64,000 bases of DNA from Mermis nigrescens (GCA_036768485.1 JAVLUZ010000771.1:612862-676861); one strand, 5' to 3'; shown: positions 14,250-25,158, numbered from the stretch's first letter. Notes: a model not told the origin generated them from the sequence alone. Numbers and translations: made by a program.

Positions 14250-14448
14250 TCAAGCTCGCTTGGTGTAAGCCGTTTATTGCTACAGTTTGTATAGCGTTGC
14301 TACTAGCAATGTTTGGTCACGCTAATCTCGACTCGTCGCAGATGTAGTTAACTTATCGCAACCTTCGAAATCTTCGCGCTCATGGGATAAACGTTATCCT
14401 ATTGTTTCTTGCGATGATGACTCGAGAAAATCTATAGAAACGGACTAA

Positions 14449-15983
14449 TTAGCCTCGACTGCTTCGACTAAGTCTGCCGGTCAGAACTCTCAAAACAAAC
14501 GAGACGGTTCTGAGCAGAGTCATCGTTTGAGCCCCGTTGGCTCACACCGTTCTTCGATCTCCTATGACGGAAATTCGAACAGAAAACGTAATTCGAGCAG
14601 CTCTTCTCGTAGCTCCGATCTGACGCCTCTGAGAGCCTATGCTCCATTGGCTTATCGTTCTACCGCAGTAGTTCCCGAGTTTTGCGACGAACCGGCGATA
14701 AAAAGGCAGAAGCTCATTTTGTTTCCATCTACAAAGTTGATTGTCACGCGTGAATTCGCTGACTGTTTTGAAGATTCGAAAAATCGGTTCGAGCGATACA
14801 ACAGAATTCCGATTCCTGACTGCCAGAGCACAGCGGCACCAGCCGTTCATGACGAGATTCGCTCAGTGCTCGAGAGCCAGAATAAATGGCCGGCTCGCAA
14901 AGATGAACGGCTGCGATCGTTCAATCAGGGAATTTTAGAGGTTATGTATCGTCTGGCCTCATTACTCACCAGATCGAGAAAAACGATTGTGTCTTAGAGT
15001 ACGTCGAAAAAACTGTTCGACACAGCTTACGCCATCTGTCCTTCCTTATTAAGGACACTGTTTCGGAACGTCGATTTGAGATCTTACGTTTGCTAGGCGT
15101 TGGGAGTAACAGCTCGGATCGAGCCCCGCTTGGGGCTTACGTTTCAAGTCCGAAAAATACCGTGTCTTTTGTCTCAGATTTTTACGACGAACCATCGACC
15201 AAGCAGCAGAAACTTCTGCTCCAGCCATCTACGAAGCTTATCGTATCTCGAGAATTATCTGGTTCGTTTGAAGATCGTAAAACTCGGAATGATCGTTATA
15301 GCAAAATTCCTATTCCAGACTGTTCGGGTGCTATCGCACCGGCCATTGATGACGGAATTCGTCTCCTCCTTGAGAGCAAAAATAAATGGCCAGCCCGTAA
15401 AGACGATCGTCTTAAGCTTTTAAATCAAGCTATCTTAGAGGCCATGTATCCTTTGGCTTCTCTTCTTAACGAAATCGAGAAGAATGCTAGTACGTTAGAT
15501 TACACCGAGAAAGCTGTTCGTCACGGTTTGCAGCATCTGTCCTTTGTTATTCAGGATTTAGTCGCTGAACGTCGTTTCGAAATTCTACGTTTACTGGGTC
15601 TGAAGAACAATATTTTACCCGAAATTTATTCGATTCACGTGCCGTATGACGAAACGGTTTTTCGATCTTCCAATATTAATTCGAAGTTGACACCTCCGCC
15701 GCTTTTCGGCGAGATTTTGTGTGGCAGGTTGAAAGACAGAGGTCGAAAGGACAAGTCATTGGCTCAAGCTGTCGAAAATCTGTCGAAGCCACATTCTTAC
15801 CGAGCCACTTCGTTGTCACGCGATATTTTCAGACGAAAACCGTCGACTGATCATGACACCTTCAGGTACGCAGATGAATTTATAGTATTTGTGTCTGTCC
15901 TTGTTGACCCTGGTCAGATAGGAGGCCGCATTGCCCTATTCAAAGAAAATTGGGCCAAATTAACTTCCATAAATGGATCTTGA
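14449..15983 (+). pseudogene. gag: DIRS gag, with duplicated module and a frameshift
   Basis: Gag-like structural protein of the DIRS element. It is assigned by position, by its basic serine-rich N-terminus, and by lack of enzymatic motifs. The frame is open from about 14449, but no in-frame ATG is visible, so the start is lost or unrecognised. It stops at 14995 because of a 1-base deletion near 14963. The same protein continues in the neighbouring frame to 15981. Two modules of about 167 codons, 14611-15110 and 15111-15611, are tandem copies that share PSTKLIV, IPIPDC, NKWPARKD, LASLL, and ERRFEILRLLG. The 3' end runs into the VDPGQIGGRI start of the polymerase region. No Arg/Gly-rich tail is present here. 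Confidence 0.8.
14611..15611 (+). repeat. 500/501-bp tandem duplication inside gag
   Basis: AGCTCCGATC at 14611 corresponds to AGCTCGGATC at 15111. GAACGTCGATTTGAGATCTT at 15066 corresponds to GAACGTCGTTTCGAAATTCT at 15567. The period is 500 bp at the start and 501 bp at the end, which places a 1-bp deletion in the first copy. The copies are well diverged at the DNA level, but many protein motifs are kept. Confidence 0.9.
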
Positions 15984-17400
15984 ATAGCGTTTCAGGCTAT
16001 AAGATCGAGTTTGATGATTTCTTGCCTCACCAGCCTTTTTACCCGAAACGTATTAATTTTTCGGGGTCGGAAATAATTGCGATTCAAAAAGAAATTAACA
16101 TCTTGCTCGAAAATAAGGCCATCGTTTCTGTTCCCAGTCTTGAAAAGGGAACCTGGATATCAACAATTTTTTTCGTCCCGAAGAAAACCGGGGATCTTAG
16201 ATTGGTCATAAATCTGGAGCCATTAAACCAGTTTGTTACATACGAACATTTTAAAAATGGAAACGATTACTGTGATAAAAGATATTTTAAGAAAAAACGA
16301 TTTTATGGCTAAAATCGATCTTAAAGATGCTTATTTTTCGGTGCCTATTGCTAAGGAACATAGAAAATACCTATGTTTTGAATGGGAAGGAAAATTTTAT
16401 TGTTTTACGCGTTTGCCATTCGGCCTATCTTCCGCCCCTCGCGTTTTTACGAAATTGTTTAAGCCATTTATTTCTACAGTAAGACAGCTAGGTCTACGTC
16501 GTATTATTTATTTGGACGATATATTGCTATTCAATCAAACACGAGATGGCCTTTGTCAGGATGCTAGTCTTGCTTTATGCTGACTCATCTCGGCTTTGTG
16601 GTTAACAAAGAAAAATCGGTCACACAGCCGACGAAAAATATCACGTTTCTCGGTTTTTCTATAGACTCCGTTGGCATGCAGTTCTGCATACCCGATCAGA
16701 AAGTGCAGAAAATTATTAACATGTGTAATTTATTCCTAAAAGCGAATTTCGTCTTGGCACGAGATCTCGCTATGCTTTTGGGACTTTTTAATCAGTGAGT
16801 CAAGCTATTATTCAGGCTCATTTGTTCAGTCGCCATCTCCAAAAGTGTTTGATTGAAAGCCTACATCGAAGCGGGTCTTATAATGCGGCTTGCGTGCTTT
16901 CAGAGGGAGCCAAAACTGAATTAAGTGCTTGGGCAAAACAACTTATTCATTGGAATGGGCGAGACATTGTCTCACCAGACAGCACGCTTACTATTTTTTC
17001 CGACGCATCTAATACGGGCTGGGGCGCATACTCTAATAGAGAATCGGTATTCTGGCGTTTGGAAAGCAGACGAAACTAAGTTGCATATAAATTGTAAAGA
17101 AATGCTTGCAACCTTTTTCGCACTAAAAATTTTTTGCGAAAAATTGTTTTCGAACATCCGTTTCACTCATGTTGGATAATTCCTTTTCGGTTGCATATCT
17201 GAATAAAATGGTTGGGACGAAAAGTGCTTATCTCTGTGACCTTTCAGTACAAATCTGGAAATGGTGTCTCGATAAAGAAATAAATTTGCAAGCGCATCAT
17301 TTAGCGTTTTGAAAATTTTCTAGCAGACAATGCTTCTTGTGCCCTTTTTTGACAGCTCTAACTGGAAACTTGACCCTCTAATTTTCGAAACATTACACCA
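15884..17400 (+). pseudogene. DIRS reverse transcriptase and RNase H, several frameshifts
   Basis: The protein is readable across several frames: VDPGQIGGRIALF near 15907, SGYKIEFDDFLP near 15993, FFVPKKTGDLRLVINLEPLN near 16169, KIDLKDAYFSVPI near 16312, LPFGLSSAPRVFTK near 16412, the YLDD catalytic motif near 16508, and RNase H with FSDASNTGWGAYSN near 16999. Breaks are seen near 15968, 16252 (an A-run), 16578, 16783 (a T-run) and 17045. The KIDLKDAYFSVPI and GLSSAPRVFTK forms are hallmark DIRS RT motifs. No methyltransferase domain follows RNase H. The polymerase cannot be made as one protein from this copy. Confidence 0.9.
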
Positions 17401-18474
17401 GCCAATCCCATCCGCTCATAAGCAATGGCAGCCTAAGATTATCAGCCTGGAAAGTATCGGGCAAGCATGGTTGGCCCGAGGATTATCAAGGTCAGCTTTC
17501 GACCTTGATTTACAATCTTGGGCATCAGGTACCAAAAAGCACTCAATACGGCCATCAAAAAATGGCATAGCTGATGTACTGAGCGGAAAATTAATCCGCT
17601 TCGCGCATATACAGTAGATTAGGGTAACTTCCTTGCCGACCTCTATAATTTAGGGTATAAATATCGAATCATTTCAGGAACGCGAAGCGCTGGGTGTGCA
17701 TTCCTTCGCGAATTTAACGAAACTTTCAATAGTTATCATATTTTACCACGCGTCATGGAAGGTATTTTTCGTGCTGACCCTCCTCTACCTCGCTATGCTG
17801 ACACGTGGGACGTTGACATAATAATAAATATCTGAAAGAATTATATCTCGATGAAGCTGATTTTAGTCACGTAACAAACCGAAAATTACTATCGTTTAAA
17901 ACCGTTATGTTGTTGGCCTTATGTAGCCCCCAAACGTATTCCGGGTTTTCAAAATTGGATGTAAATTTTATGCGACTTTTCGATAATTATATTTCGTTTA
18001 CGGCACCCGAAATGACTAAAACTCGTCATTTTGGTCCTCCACTTGTGCTGCATACAAGTCTTTCGTTTCTCAGAAAAAAGCGTCTGCCCGTATCATCATA
18101 TACTTTTGTATTTATATATGACTAAAATTATTTGATCCACCAAAACAAACTTTTCTATCTTTCATCAAACCATATAACGGAATAAAACGACATCGTTTTC
18201 AAGATGGGTCCAAGAAATACTTAAACTAGCAGGAAATGAGTGCGATGAATTTAAGGCCCACTCCGTTCGATCAGCTTCTTCTTCAAAAGCCGCAAAAAGC
18301 GGGCTGAGTATTTCAGATATTTCGAAAAGTGCTAACTGGTCTCACACATCTACTTTTTTCAAATTTTACAATCGAAATATTGAAGATAATTCCAAAGATG
18401 CTAATGTCGTCCTCTCACAAAAAGTATGCAAACGCTTTGAACATGCATATGTAAAGTCTAATTTGTTTGTGTAG
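17401..18474 (+). pseudogene. DIRS tyrosine recombinase, degenerate
   Basis: The C-terminal catalytic half is clear in one frame: HSVR, then SGLSISDISKSANW, a following histidine, and the nucleophile tyrosine in FFKFYNR (about 18260-18375). The frame ends at 18472-18474, inside the internal complementary region. The N-terminal half (AWLARGLSRSAFDLDLQSW near 17465, LPRYADTWDVD near 17787, FSKLDVNFMRLFDNY near 17947) is split by stops and frameshifts. The first catalytic arginine of the family, expected near 17930, is not visible. The enzyme would join circular element DNA to the chromosome; this copy is inactive. Confidence 0.88.
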
Positions 18475-18555
18475 TGGAATATAAGATTTTGCTAAGCCAT
18501 ATTGGCTGACGTGAAATCTATATTCCACTAACAAACAAATTAGACTTTACATATG
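18446..18555. repeat. internal complementary region of the DIRS element
   Basis: A 110-bp near-palindrome with perfect 25-bp arms (CATATGTAAAGTCTAATTTG and onward at 18446-18470, complement at 18531-18555). The left half carries GTTTGTGTAGTGG, the complement of the left ITR outer edge. The right half carries CCACTAACAAAC, the complement of the right ITR outer edge. Bases 18478-18526 are the reverse complement of 19026-19074. This layout is diagnostic of DIRS replication through a circle. Confidence 0.93.
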
Positions 18556-18893
18556 CCCACCCTCCCGTTACCCAAAATTTTATCACATTCTTTACAAGAA
18601 AGTCTCAAGGACGCGGCAGCAAATTCAACCAGACGCGAGGTCGTCGCAACAATCGCGGTTTTTTGGAAATACAACCTACCGAAGGCTAGAGGGACTTGAG
18701 ACAAGTTGATCATGCTCAACTCTCACTCATCGACCGGGATCTGGTTTTTTCTTTTGCGCACTGTATATTACTTAGTCTCAGTATCTCGTTTTAGATCCCC
18801 TTCATGCGCTTATCTTGTAACACGTTCGCAAGCGATAAATCAAATTCTTCTTATCACTTCTTCTTGCGCTTTGGTTGAAGTTTACTCGCTTTC
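18556..18893 (+). other. spacer with an Arg/Gly-rich Gag-tail-like reading frame
   Basis: Lies between the internal complementary region and the right ITR. One frame reads through the ITR-like sequence into TFFTRKSQGRGSKFNQTRG and ends at a TAG near 18690. The composition resembles the nucleic-acid-binding tail of a Gag protein, and no such tail is present in gag at 15.8 kb. It may be a displaced gag segment from a rearranged copy. The remaining 200 bp has no recognised feature. Confidence 0.5.
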
Positions 18894-19027
18894 ATGAACA
18901 CTGAGTTATGTACCTAACTAACGCTGTTTGGGCGTGAGCAAGCTCCGCCTTTTACGCTTACAACGAGCTGTATTTAGCTAAAGAGAATGAACAATGCATA
19001 TGTAAAGTCTAATTTGTTTGTTAGTGG
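18894..19027 (-). repeat. right inverted terminal repeat of the DIRS element
   Basis: 134 bp, the reverse complement of 14115-14249 with one difference. It is followed by 47 bp (to 19074) also found in the internal complementary region. Confidence 0.96.
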
Positions 19028-19932
19028 AATATAGATTTCACGTCAGCCAATATGGCTTAGCAAAATCTTATATTTCTTGCAGAAAATGAGGAAAATCTTA
19101 CTTCACATTTAATAAAGTATATGGTTACTGAGTTTCAAATAAGTCAAAACTCTACTAACAGATTTAATTTGCTACATGGTGCTTATACAAGGAGAAAACC
19201 TTCTTCCATTTTCCTACCCCCAAAAAAGCAGGGAGGTGCTTATACACGGGTGGTGCTTATACTTGGGTAAATACGGTATATTGTTTCCTCCATTTTCGAA
19301 TAAATAAAAAATCTCGAATTGTCGAAGATTTTAGTATCCTTGTCAAAGGTTAAAAGAAAAGTGTCAAAATTTGCTCGAAGATCTTTACGCTTTTTGTGCA
19401 ACAGTCATATCGTATTTCTGCGAAAAAAGTACATAAATGGTACGAAAAATTTTCGGTGCGAATCGCGCACAATTGCTGGAAATGATTTTGAAAAAAAAAT
19501 GAATTCGTTTTTCTTCGCACCTGCATTTTAGGACAATCGGAGGAAACCTTCGCCCTCTCACGATATCGAAGCGCAGCACAGCGATTCGAAGGGGAAATGA
19601 GCCCAAAAAATATTTCCAATTCGCTTTTATGGGCTTCGAACACTGGATGCCGTACATGGGCAGCAAGAAAATTCTGTCATTTTTCTTTCTTTTTTCATGG
19701 CTAAATGCTTTAAAAGACATTTTCTCAGATTTGTTGTCACAATCTTGATAATTCTCATTAGTCCATCTGCATTTCGGGAGGTCCGCAGCCATTCACAGGG
19801 ATGACTTTTTAAGAATTTTTTTGTTATTTTTAAACTATTGGACCTTCTTCCAAGAATGAGCCCGCCTCTCCTTTAGCCTTAATTCTACCCTTGTTCTTTT
19901 CCAGATACATAGCTGGGGGATAGAGGTGGGAC

Positions 19933-20178
19933 CATAGGTGGGCAGCACCAATATTCTGGAACTGAGGGGGTACAAAATTTTCCAAAGTTCAAAAAATGGA
20001 TGGTGGTATGGCGAAAAACACCATTTTTAACGTTTCTCATCGAGCACAATCCCATGGCATCAAAAAATTGCGAAATAAACAAAAATATTTCAAAAATTGA
20101 ATTCCGGGGGTATTTTGGTTTCTGGTGTATATTCGGCGATCTAAGGGGAGTTGCATACCCCTAAACCCCTCACGTGTG
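19933..20178 (-). mobile_element. hAT-like MITE, family 1
   Basis: Reverse-oriented copy with CATAGGTGGGCAGC and CACGTGTG ends. It is flanked by GGTGGGAC (19925-19932) and AGTGGGAC (20179-20186), 7 of 8 bases matching. Confidence 0.85.
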
Positions 20179-20611
20179 AGTGGGACTGGTCGCCCAAGAT
20201 TTTGAAAGTACAAGTATGTTTTTTTGCAAGGTTCCTCAAAAGGAAATATTTTAAAGTTCCTGAAGCTTATTTGAAAGATTGCCAGAATGAATTTTAGCAC
20301 ATTTGTGAGCTAATTATTCACAAAATTTTCGGGCGCTTTGCGCTAGAATTCTTGTTTTTTGTATAAATTTTGTCTTTTGAACAGCCCAAGTTTGAGCTAG
20401 ACATGGTCAATATGTCAAAAGTTTCCTCATTATCTGCGCACAATTGTTTAATCCGGCATTTTTTTCATTGCAACGTACCGTTGAGTTCAAAACAGGTGAA
20501 ACACAGGGTCAAGCTTGGATATAATGTTAAGAAATCATTTGTGAAACCATTTTATATATTAAATATATCAAATTAAATTTTTTGAAAATTCGAAAAAAAA
20601 ATTTTGTCCAA

Positions 20612-21015
20612 ATGCATGGATCACAATTCTTGAGCCGATATAAATCGATTGCAAATGCGGTTTAAACTGCAGCAGCAATCACGGCACTGCGCAAAGCAAT
20701 TGATAAGCATGTAACTGTTTACTGCGCAAAAGTAAATTACAGTAAGCTGCCTAGAAACCACTTTTGTAGCGGCTTGCCAGATCGCTGAAATTTCATTTTC
20801 AGTCTATTTTACGAAACTTTGCGCACGGATCACAATTTTTAATTTAGTGTAAATCGACTACAAAAGCCGTTTAAACTGTAGCGACAAACATATTATTGTG
20901 CACAGCAATTGATGCGCATATGAAGTTTGACTGTGCAAAATTTTGTTACACTTAGCTGCCTAGAAACCACTTTTATAAGCGGTTATCTATAAAAAAGTCG
21001 CTGAAAATTTATTTC
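20612..21015. repeat. tandem duplication of about 205 bp
   Basis: Two diverged units share CGGATCACAATT-type starts, CGGTTTAAACTG, and GCTGCCTAGAAACCACTTTT. The second starts at about 20820. They lie just upstream of the last ABCC4-like exon. Function unknown. Confidence 0.8.
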
Positions 21016-21131
21016 CTAGCACAAGTTTTCGTGGAATAGATTATAGTAGTTGATGAGATATCAGACTTCAAAACGTTAGTACCCCAAAATTCAAAATATA
21101 GGACTTTAATTATTCGAATCAATCTTTTCAG

Positions 21132-21339
21132 CACCGACCTTCTGATACAAAAAACGATCCGGGAGCAATTCGCCCAGTGCACTATTCTAACAATCGCTCA
21201 TAGATTGAACACGATCATGGATAGCACGAGAATAATGGTCATGGACGGTGGGCGATTGGTCGAAAGTGGCAATTCGGCCGAACTTTTGAAACGGCCTAAC
21301 GGATATTTTGCCAGGCTCGCTTCCAGTGATAAATTATAA
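21132..21339 (+). CDS. ABCC4: ABCC/MRP4-like transporter, last exon with H-loop and stop
   Basis: The AG acceptor is at 21130-21131. The first base completes the split codon from 12322, giving DLHTDLLIQKTIREQF across the junction. The exon then encodes CTILTIAHRLNTIMDS (H-loop histidine), IMVMDGGRLVESG, and ends KRPNGYFARLASSDKL followed by TAA at 21337-21339. The five exons together give 278 residues of uninterrupted sequence with every NBD2 motif in place and a normal ABCC C-terminus. No canonical AATAAA is obvious in the next 250 bp. Confidence 0.95.
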
Positions 21340-21842
21340 TATCGCGTTGTTTTTGAAAAAAATTTAGATTTGTCGAATATGGCAGAGCTGGGCTAAAAAA
21401 TGGGAATATGCAGTAAATGATATTCCGGCTTACCTTTTGGACATTAACGAGTCAATAGGCTGGTTTAAAAGTTTCGCGCCCATTTGATAAAATGAAACGC
21501 ATTTTTGCCTCAATCTTTAAGAAAATTGCATTTCGACAAAGAGGAAGCAATGAACGAGATTCAAAAATCAAAGAATACAAAATAACAAGACAAAATCAAG
21601 CAAATCAACAAAATCGGTTTGGTTGATGCTAAAAGGTCCACAAGCTCGATCAAACTTCGAATCTTTTTATATATGTATATGTATGTATATATTTATCGGC
21701 ATTCTTTTATGTTGATTATTCTGTTTCTCTGTAGCTCGAGTCAAACTTGATAATAATTTAGCGTTGAGCTCCATGAACAAAAAATCGATTATTTGCTAGC
21801 ATATGTGACATAAGTCACAGCACAGCGTCTTAGGGTGTCTAG

Positions 21843-22087
21843 CATACCTGGGTGTAGGGGGTTAGGGGTATGCACCCCCAGAAACCAAAATACCCCCCAG
21901 AAACCAAAATACCCATTCCAAGAATTCTAGTTTCGAAAAATTTTTTCGCAATTTTTGATGCCAATGGATAGTGCTCGATGAGAAACGTTGAAAAATGGTG
22001 TTTTTCGCTATACCACTATTTTTAATGCCATTTTTTGACCTTTGAAAAAATCTTGCACCCCTAGAACTTTGGTGCCACTCACCTATG
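21843..22087 (+). mobile_element. hAT-like MITE, family 1 (first of a tandem pair)
   Basis: Ends CATACCTGGGTG and CACCTATG. The flanks GTGTCTAG (21835-21842) and ATGTCCAG (22088-22095) match at 6 of 8 positions. The right flank is also the left flank of the next copy. Confidence 0.8.
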
Positions 22088-22095
22088 ATGTCCAG

Positions 22096-22353
22096 CACAC
22101 GTGAGCCTGAGAGAAGTACGCACCCCGCGAACGGCCAAATACCCCCATAAACCAAAATATCCCCCAGAATTCAATTTTTGAAATTTTTTTCTGCTTTTTC
22201 GCGATATTCTGATTTCAATGAATAATGCTCGATGAGAAACGTTGAAAAATTATGTTTTTTAGCCATACCACTATTCTTAAGACCCTTCTTTACCCTTGAA
22301 AAATGCACCCCACCTCCCCCTTCCCTCCACAATTTTGGTGCTGCCCACCTATG
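22096..22353 (+). mobile_element. hAT-like MITE, family 1 (second of a tandem pair)
   Basis: Starts CACACGTGAGC and ends CCCACCTATG. The flanks are ATGTCCAG and GTGTCAAG (22354-22361). It sits directly after the shared 8-bp target, so the two insertions used the same site. Confidence 0.8.
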
Positions 22354-23109
22354 GTGTCAAGCATGCAAGGGCAGCAGCTAAATTCTGAGCGTCCAAAAAT
22401 TTTCAAAGCTCAAGAAGTGTCGAAAAATTTATGGTACGAGTATAGGCAAAAACAGCATTTTTGACATCTTTGAGCTCAACATCAAAAATTTGAGAAAAAC
22501 ACGAAGAGATTCTGAAAAATTAATTTTAATGATTTTTGAGAATTTTTTAGGTTCATGCTTCTATCCCATGTGTGATGATCAGTCAAATGTGTATTCGTTC
22601 TAGAACGACTGTTTAGGAATAATATTTAGCAAAAGTAAAACAATTTCACATACTTTTACCTATGTTTCGCTTTTTTACTCAGAATACGACGATTTGGAAT
22701 TTTTATTATCTGATTGAAGGATTTGACTTAACAATAGTGAGTTTAGATGTAACATGAGAATTCTAGGGGAGGGATAAAGTAATCGTCGTCGAATACTTCT
22801 TGAAAAATGCCTCTTTCGGGCTTGTAAACGATTGTTATACATCAGAAACAAAGCTTCTTGACGTTTTAGATGGCTCTTGTTTTTTTAAAAATAACATAAA
22901 AATTTTGTAAAATTAAAAAAATTTAGTTAATTGACAAAAATATAGTCAAAAAATGAGTATACGGCGTGAAGCTACGAAAATTTGACACTTCTGAGGCAAA
23001 ATAGCTGTAAGCGCAAAAGCACATTCCGCACGATTTTTCTCAGAAAATCGAAAGTTTCGGAGAGTCAGCAGGCTGTTTTTGGGGGTCAGCAACAATTCTG
23101 GAAGGGTCT

Positions 23110-23332
23110 CATACGTGGGCAGCAAGAAAATTCTGGGGAGTGCAAAATTTTTTGAAGGTCTAAAAATGGTCTTAAAAACGGTGGTATGGCGATAAAAACA
23201 CCATTTTTCGACGTTTCTCATCAAGAACTATCCATTGGCATCAAAAAATTGCGAAAAAAACTAAAAACATTTTTCAAAAATTGAATTCTGGGGGTGCATA
23301 CCCCCCAAACCCCCCCCCCACGCCCAGGTGTG
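23110..23332 (-). mobile_element. hAT-like MITE, family 1
   Basis: Reverse copy from CATACGTGGGCAGC to CGCCCAGGTGTG. A GGGTCT motif sits at both edges. Confidence 0.85.
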
Positions 23333-23639
23333 GGTCTAACCCCCCTTAAGAATGAACGCAATTGGTGTTGTGTGATAGTCCTTCCTGACATACATTGTTT
23401 TAAAAACCCTCTAAGTTTCATTGCTTAAAAGTCGAAATATATAGAACAGGGTCACAGAGGGTTTCAATTCAATCGACGAGGTTGCATATGCTTACAATCA
23501 CTGCTATTTTAATTTCTATTGTTAAAAAATTTGTTTCTGTGATTTTCTGATACCGTGGATTGATGAGAAACGTAGAAAAATTGTCGTTTCCACAGTTGTC
23601 AGTTTTCTAACCGTTTTCGATCTGTTAACGAGTTTGGAA

Positions 23640-23915
23640 CACACATGGGCGTGGGAGGTATGCACCCCCAGACGTTGAAATACCCCATCCCAAAAATCAA
23701 AATACCTCTCCCAGAATTCAAATTTTGAAATTTTTTGCCTTTTTAGCGATTTTTTGATGCCATTGGATAATGCTCAATGAGAAACGTTGAAAAATGGTGT
23801 TTTTTTCGCCATACGTCCACTTTTAAGACCATTTTTTGACCTTTGAAAATTTTTTCACCCCCCCCCCCGCGAAATGTTTTCATCCCCCCCAGAATTTCTG
23901 TGCTGCCCACCTATG
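23640..23915 (+). mobile_element. hAT-like MITE, family 1
   Basis: Flanked by GTTTGGAA (23632-23639) and GTTTGGAC (23916-23923), a 7/8 target-site duplication. It contains long C-runs near 23858-23890. Confidence 0.87.
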
Positions 23916-24477
23916 GTTTGGACCTCCTTCCCCAAACTCCAATAGAAGAGGAAATGGTAAATAAAAGACAGAATAACGAGCTTAGATCCTGTTATGCTAA
24001 GACGCATTTATTTTTGAACTTTTCCTTCAGCATTAACAATCCTTGAGTGGATTATACTGGTCGCGTATTCATAATATTTGGTTTTTTTCCTACAATCCTA
24101 TCCTTCTGATTTACATATCAATAATCTTTTGATCATTCGCATTTTTTCGACTTGATCAAGTGGACCTTATCATTCGCGAATCTGTAAGAAGTTGCTTTTT
24201 ATATTGTCCAGAAATAGCGTTTCTTTATGTACATATACAAATATATTTGCAAGATTCATATATTCAAATTAGGAAGTTTTAACAGAATGTTTCCTTTGTT
24301 GATAATGCTTATGTATTCAAAGAACATCATAAATACCAACTATCCCCGCTATTCAATTTAGTGATGCATTTCACCTCGATAGAAAAAATTTGAGCATTGA
24401 AGTCTTGACAGGAATTTACCTAGACTGTACGGATGTCCTTCTTATTTGCTTGCTTTCGGAAAGATAGACTCGTTATA

Positions 24478-25158
24478 CAGGGTGTTTCAATAAAAAACGG
24501 TACACTACTAAAAATGGTATACTGTAGCGCGTACATAAAATTAATACTTGACACTTCACCAGAGTGTAGTCCGGTGTTGGTTTGTTTGCTTGGCAAAATT
24601 GTCGTGAGTGGGAAGCGTTTGTTCTAAATTCATAGCTTTTTTCCTAAAACTACATAGTTCGACTTTAGGCGCAAAAAAATATTCAAAAATTTTTGCCAAA
24701 ATTAGGACAGGCACTATTTTTTTAAAAAAGCACTCAGACTGTTAAAATTCACAGCATTTGGAGACAGAAACATTAATAACAAATGCGAAAAATTTATTTG
24801 ACAGACTCGACTAGTCTTGTTGTCACAATGACCTCTATCAGCTTTTTGAACAGTAGCACGTAAGCCGGAAAATTTGATTTCTCATGTGTACAATTTTGTT
24901 ATTCACATTTTATACGAGAATTGTTGTTCAAATGTTTCTAAATGCTGTCAGATATCTCCATTTAGGCAAAAATCCTTGAAAAATTTTTCGCGCCAAAAGA
25001 CGAACTGTGTAAGCTGTAGGAGAAAAACCCTGGACATAAAAGAAATCCTTATCATGTAATAAAATTTTACCAGACAAGCAAACAAAGTTTCAAATCTTAA
25101 GTTCAAGTATGCGTTACACTAAAAAATTTTTGGAAGTATACCGTTTCTTAATACCCTG
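24478..25158. mobile_element. 681-bp TA-flanked non-autonomous DNA transposon
   Basis: Begins CAGGGTGTTTCAATAAAAAA and ends with an inverted version closing ATACCCTG, with TA at 24476-24477 and 25159-25160. Subterminal GTTTGTTTGCTTGGC-like sequence near 24580 recurs inverted near 25075. This is consistent with a Tc1/mariner-type non-autonomous element. No transposase is present. Confidence 0.7.

Larger units (their letters stand above)
14111..19074 (+). mobile_element. DIRS-type tyrosine-recombinase retrotransposon, degenerate
   Basis: About 5 kb, with inverted terminal repeats (14115-14249 and 18894-19027), an internal complementary region (18446-18555), and genes in the order gag, reverse transcriptase/RNase H, tyrosine recombinase. 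DIRS elements integrate through a circular intermediate with a tyrosine recombinase and leave no target-site duplication. No duplication is seen here. All three genes carry frameshifts. The element sits in the sense orientation in an intron of the ABCC4-like gene. The right terminus extends 47 bp beyond the ITR (19028-19074), and that extension also appears inside the internal complementary region. Confidence 0.93.
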
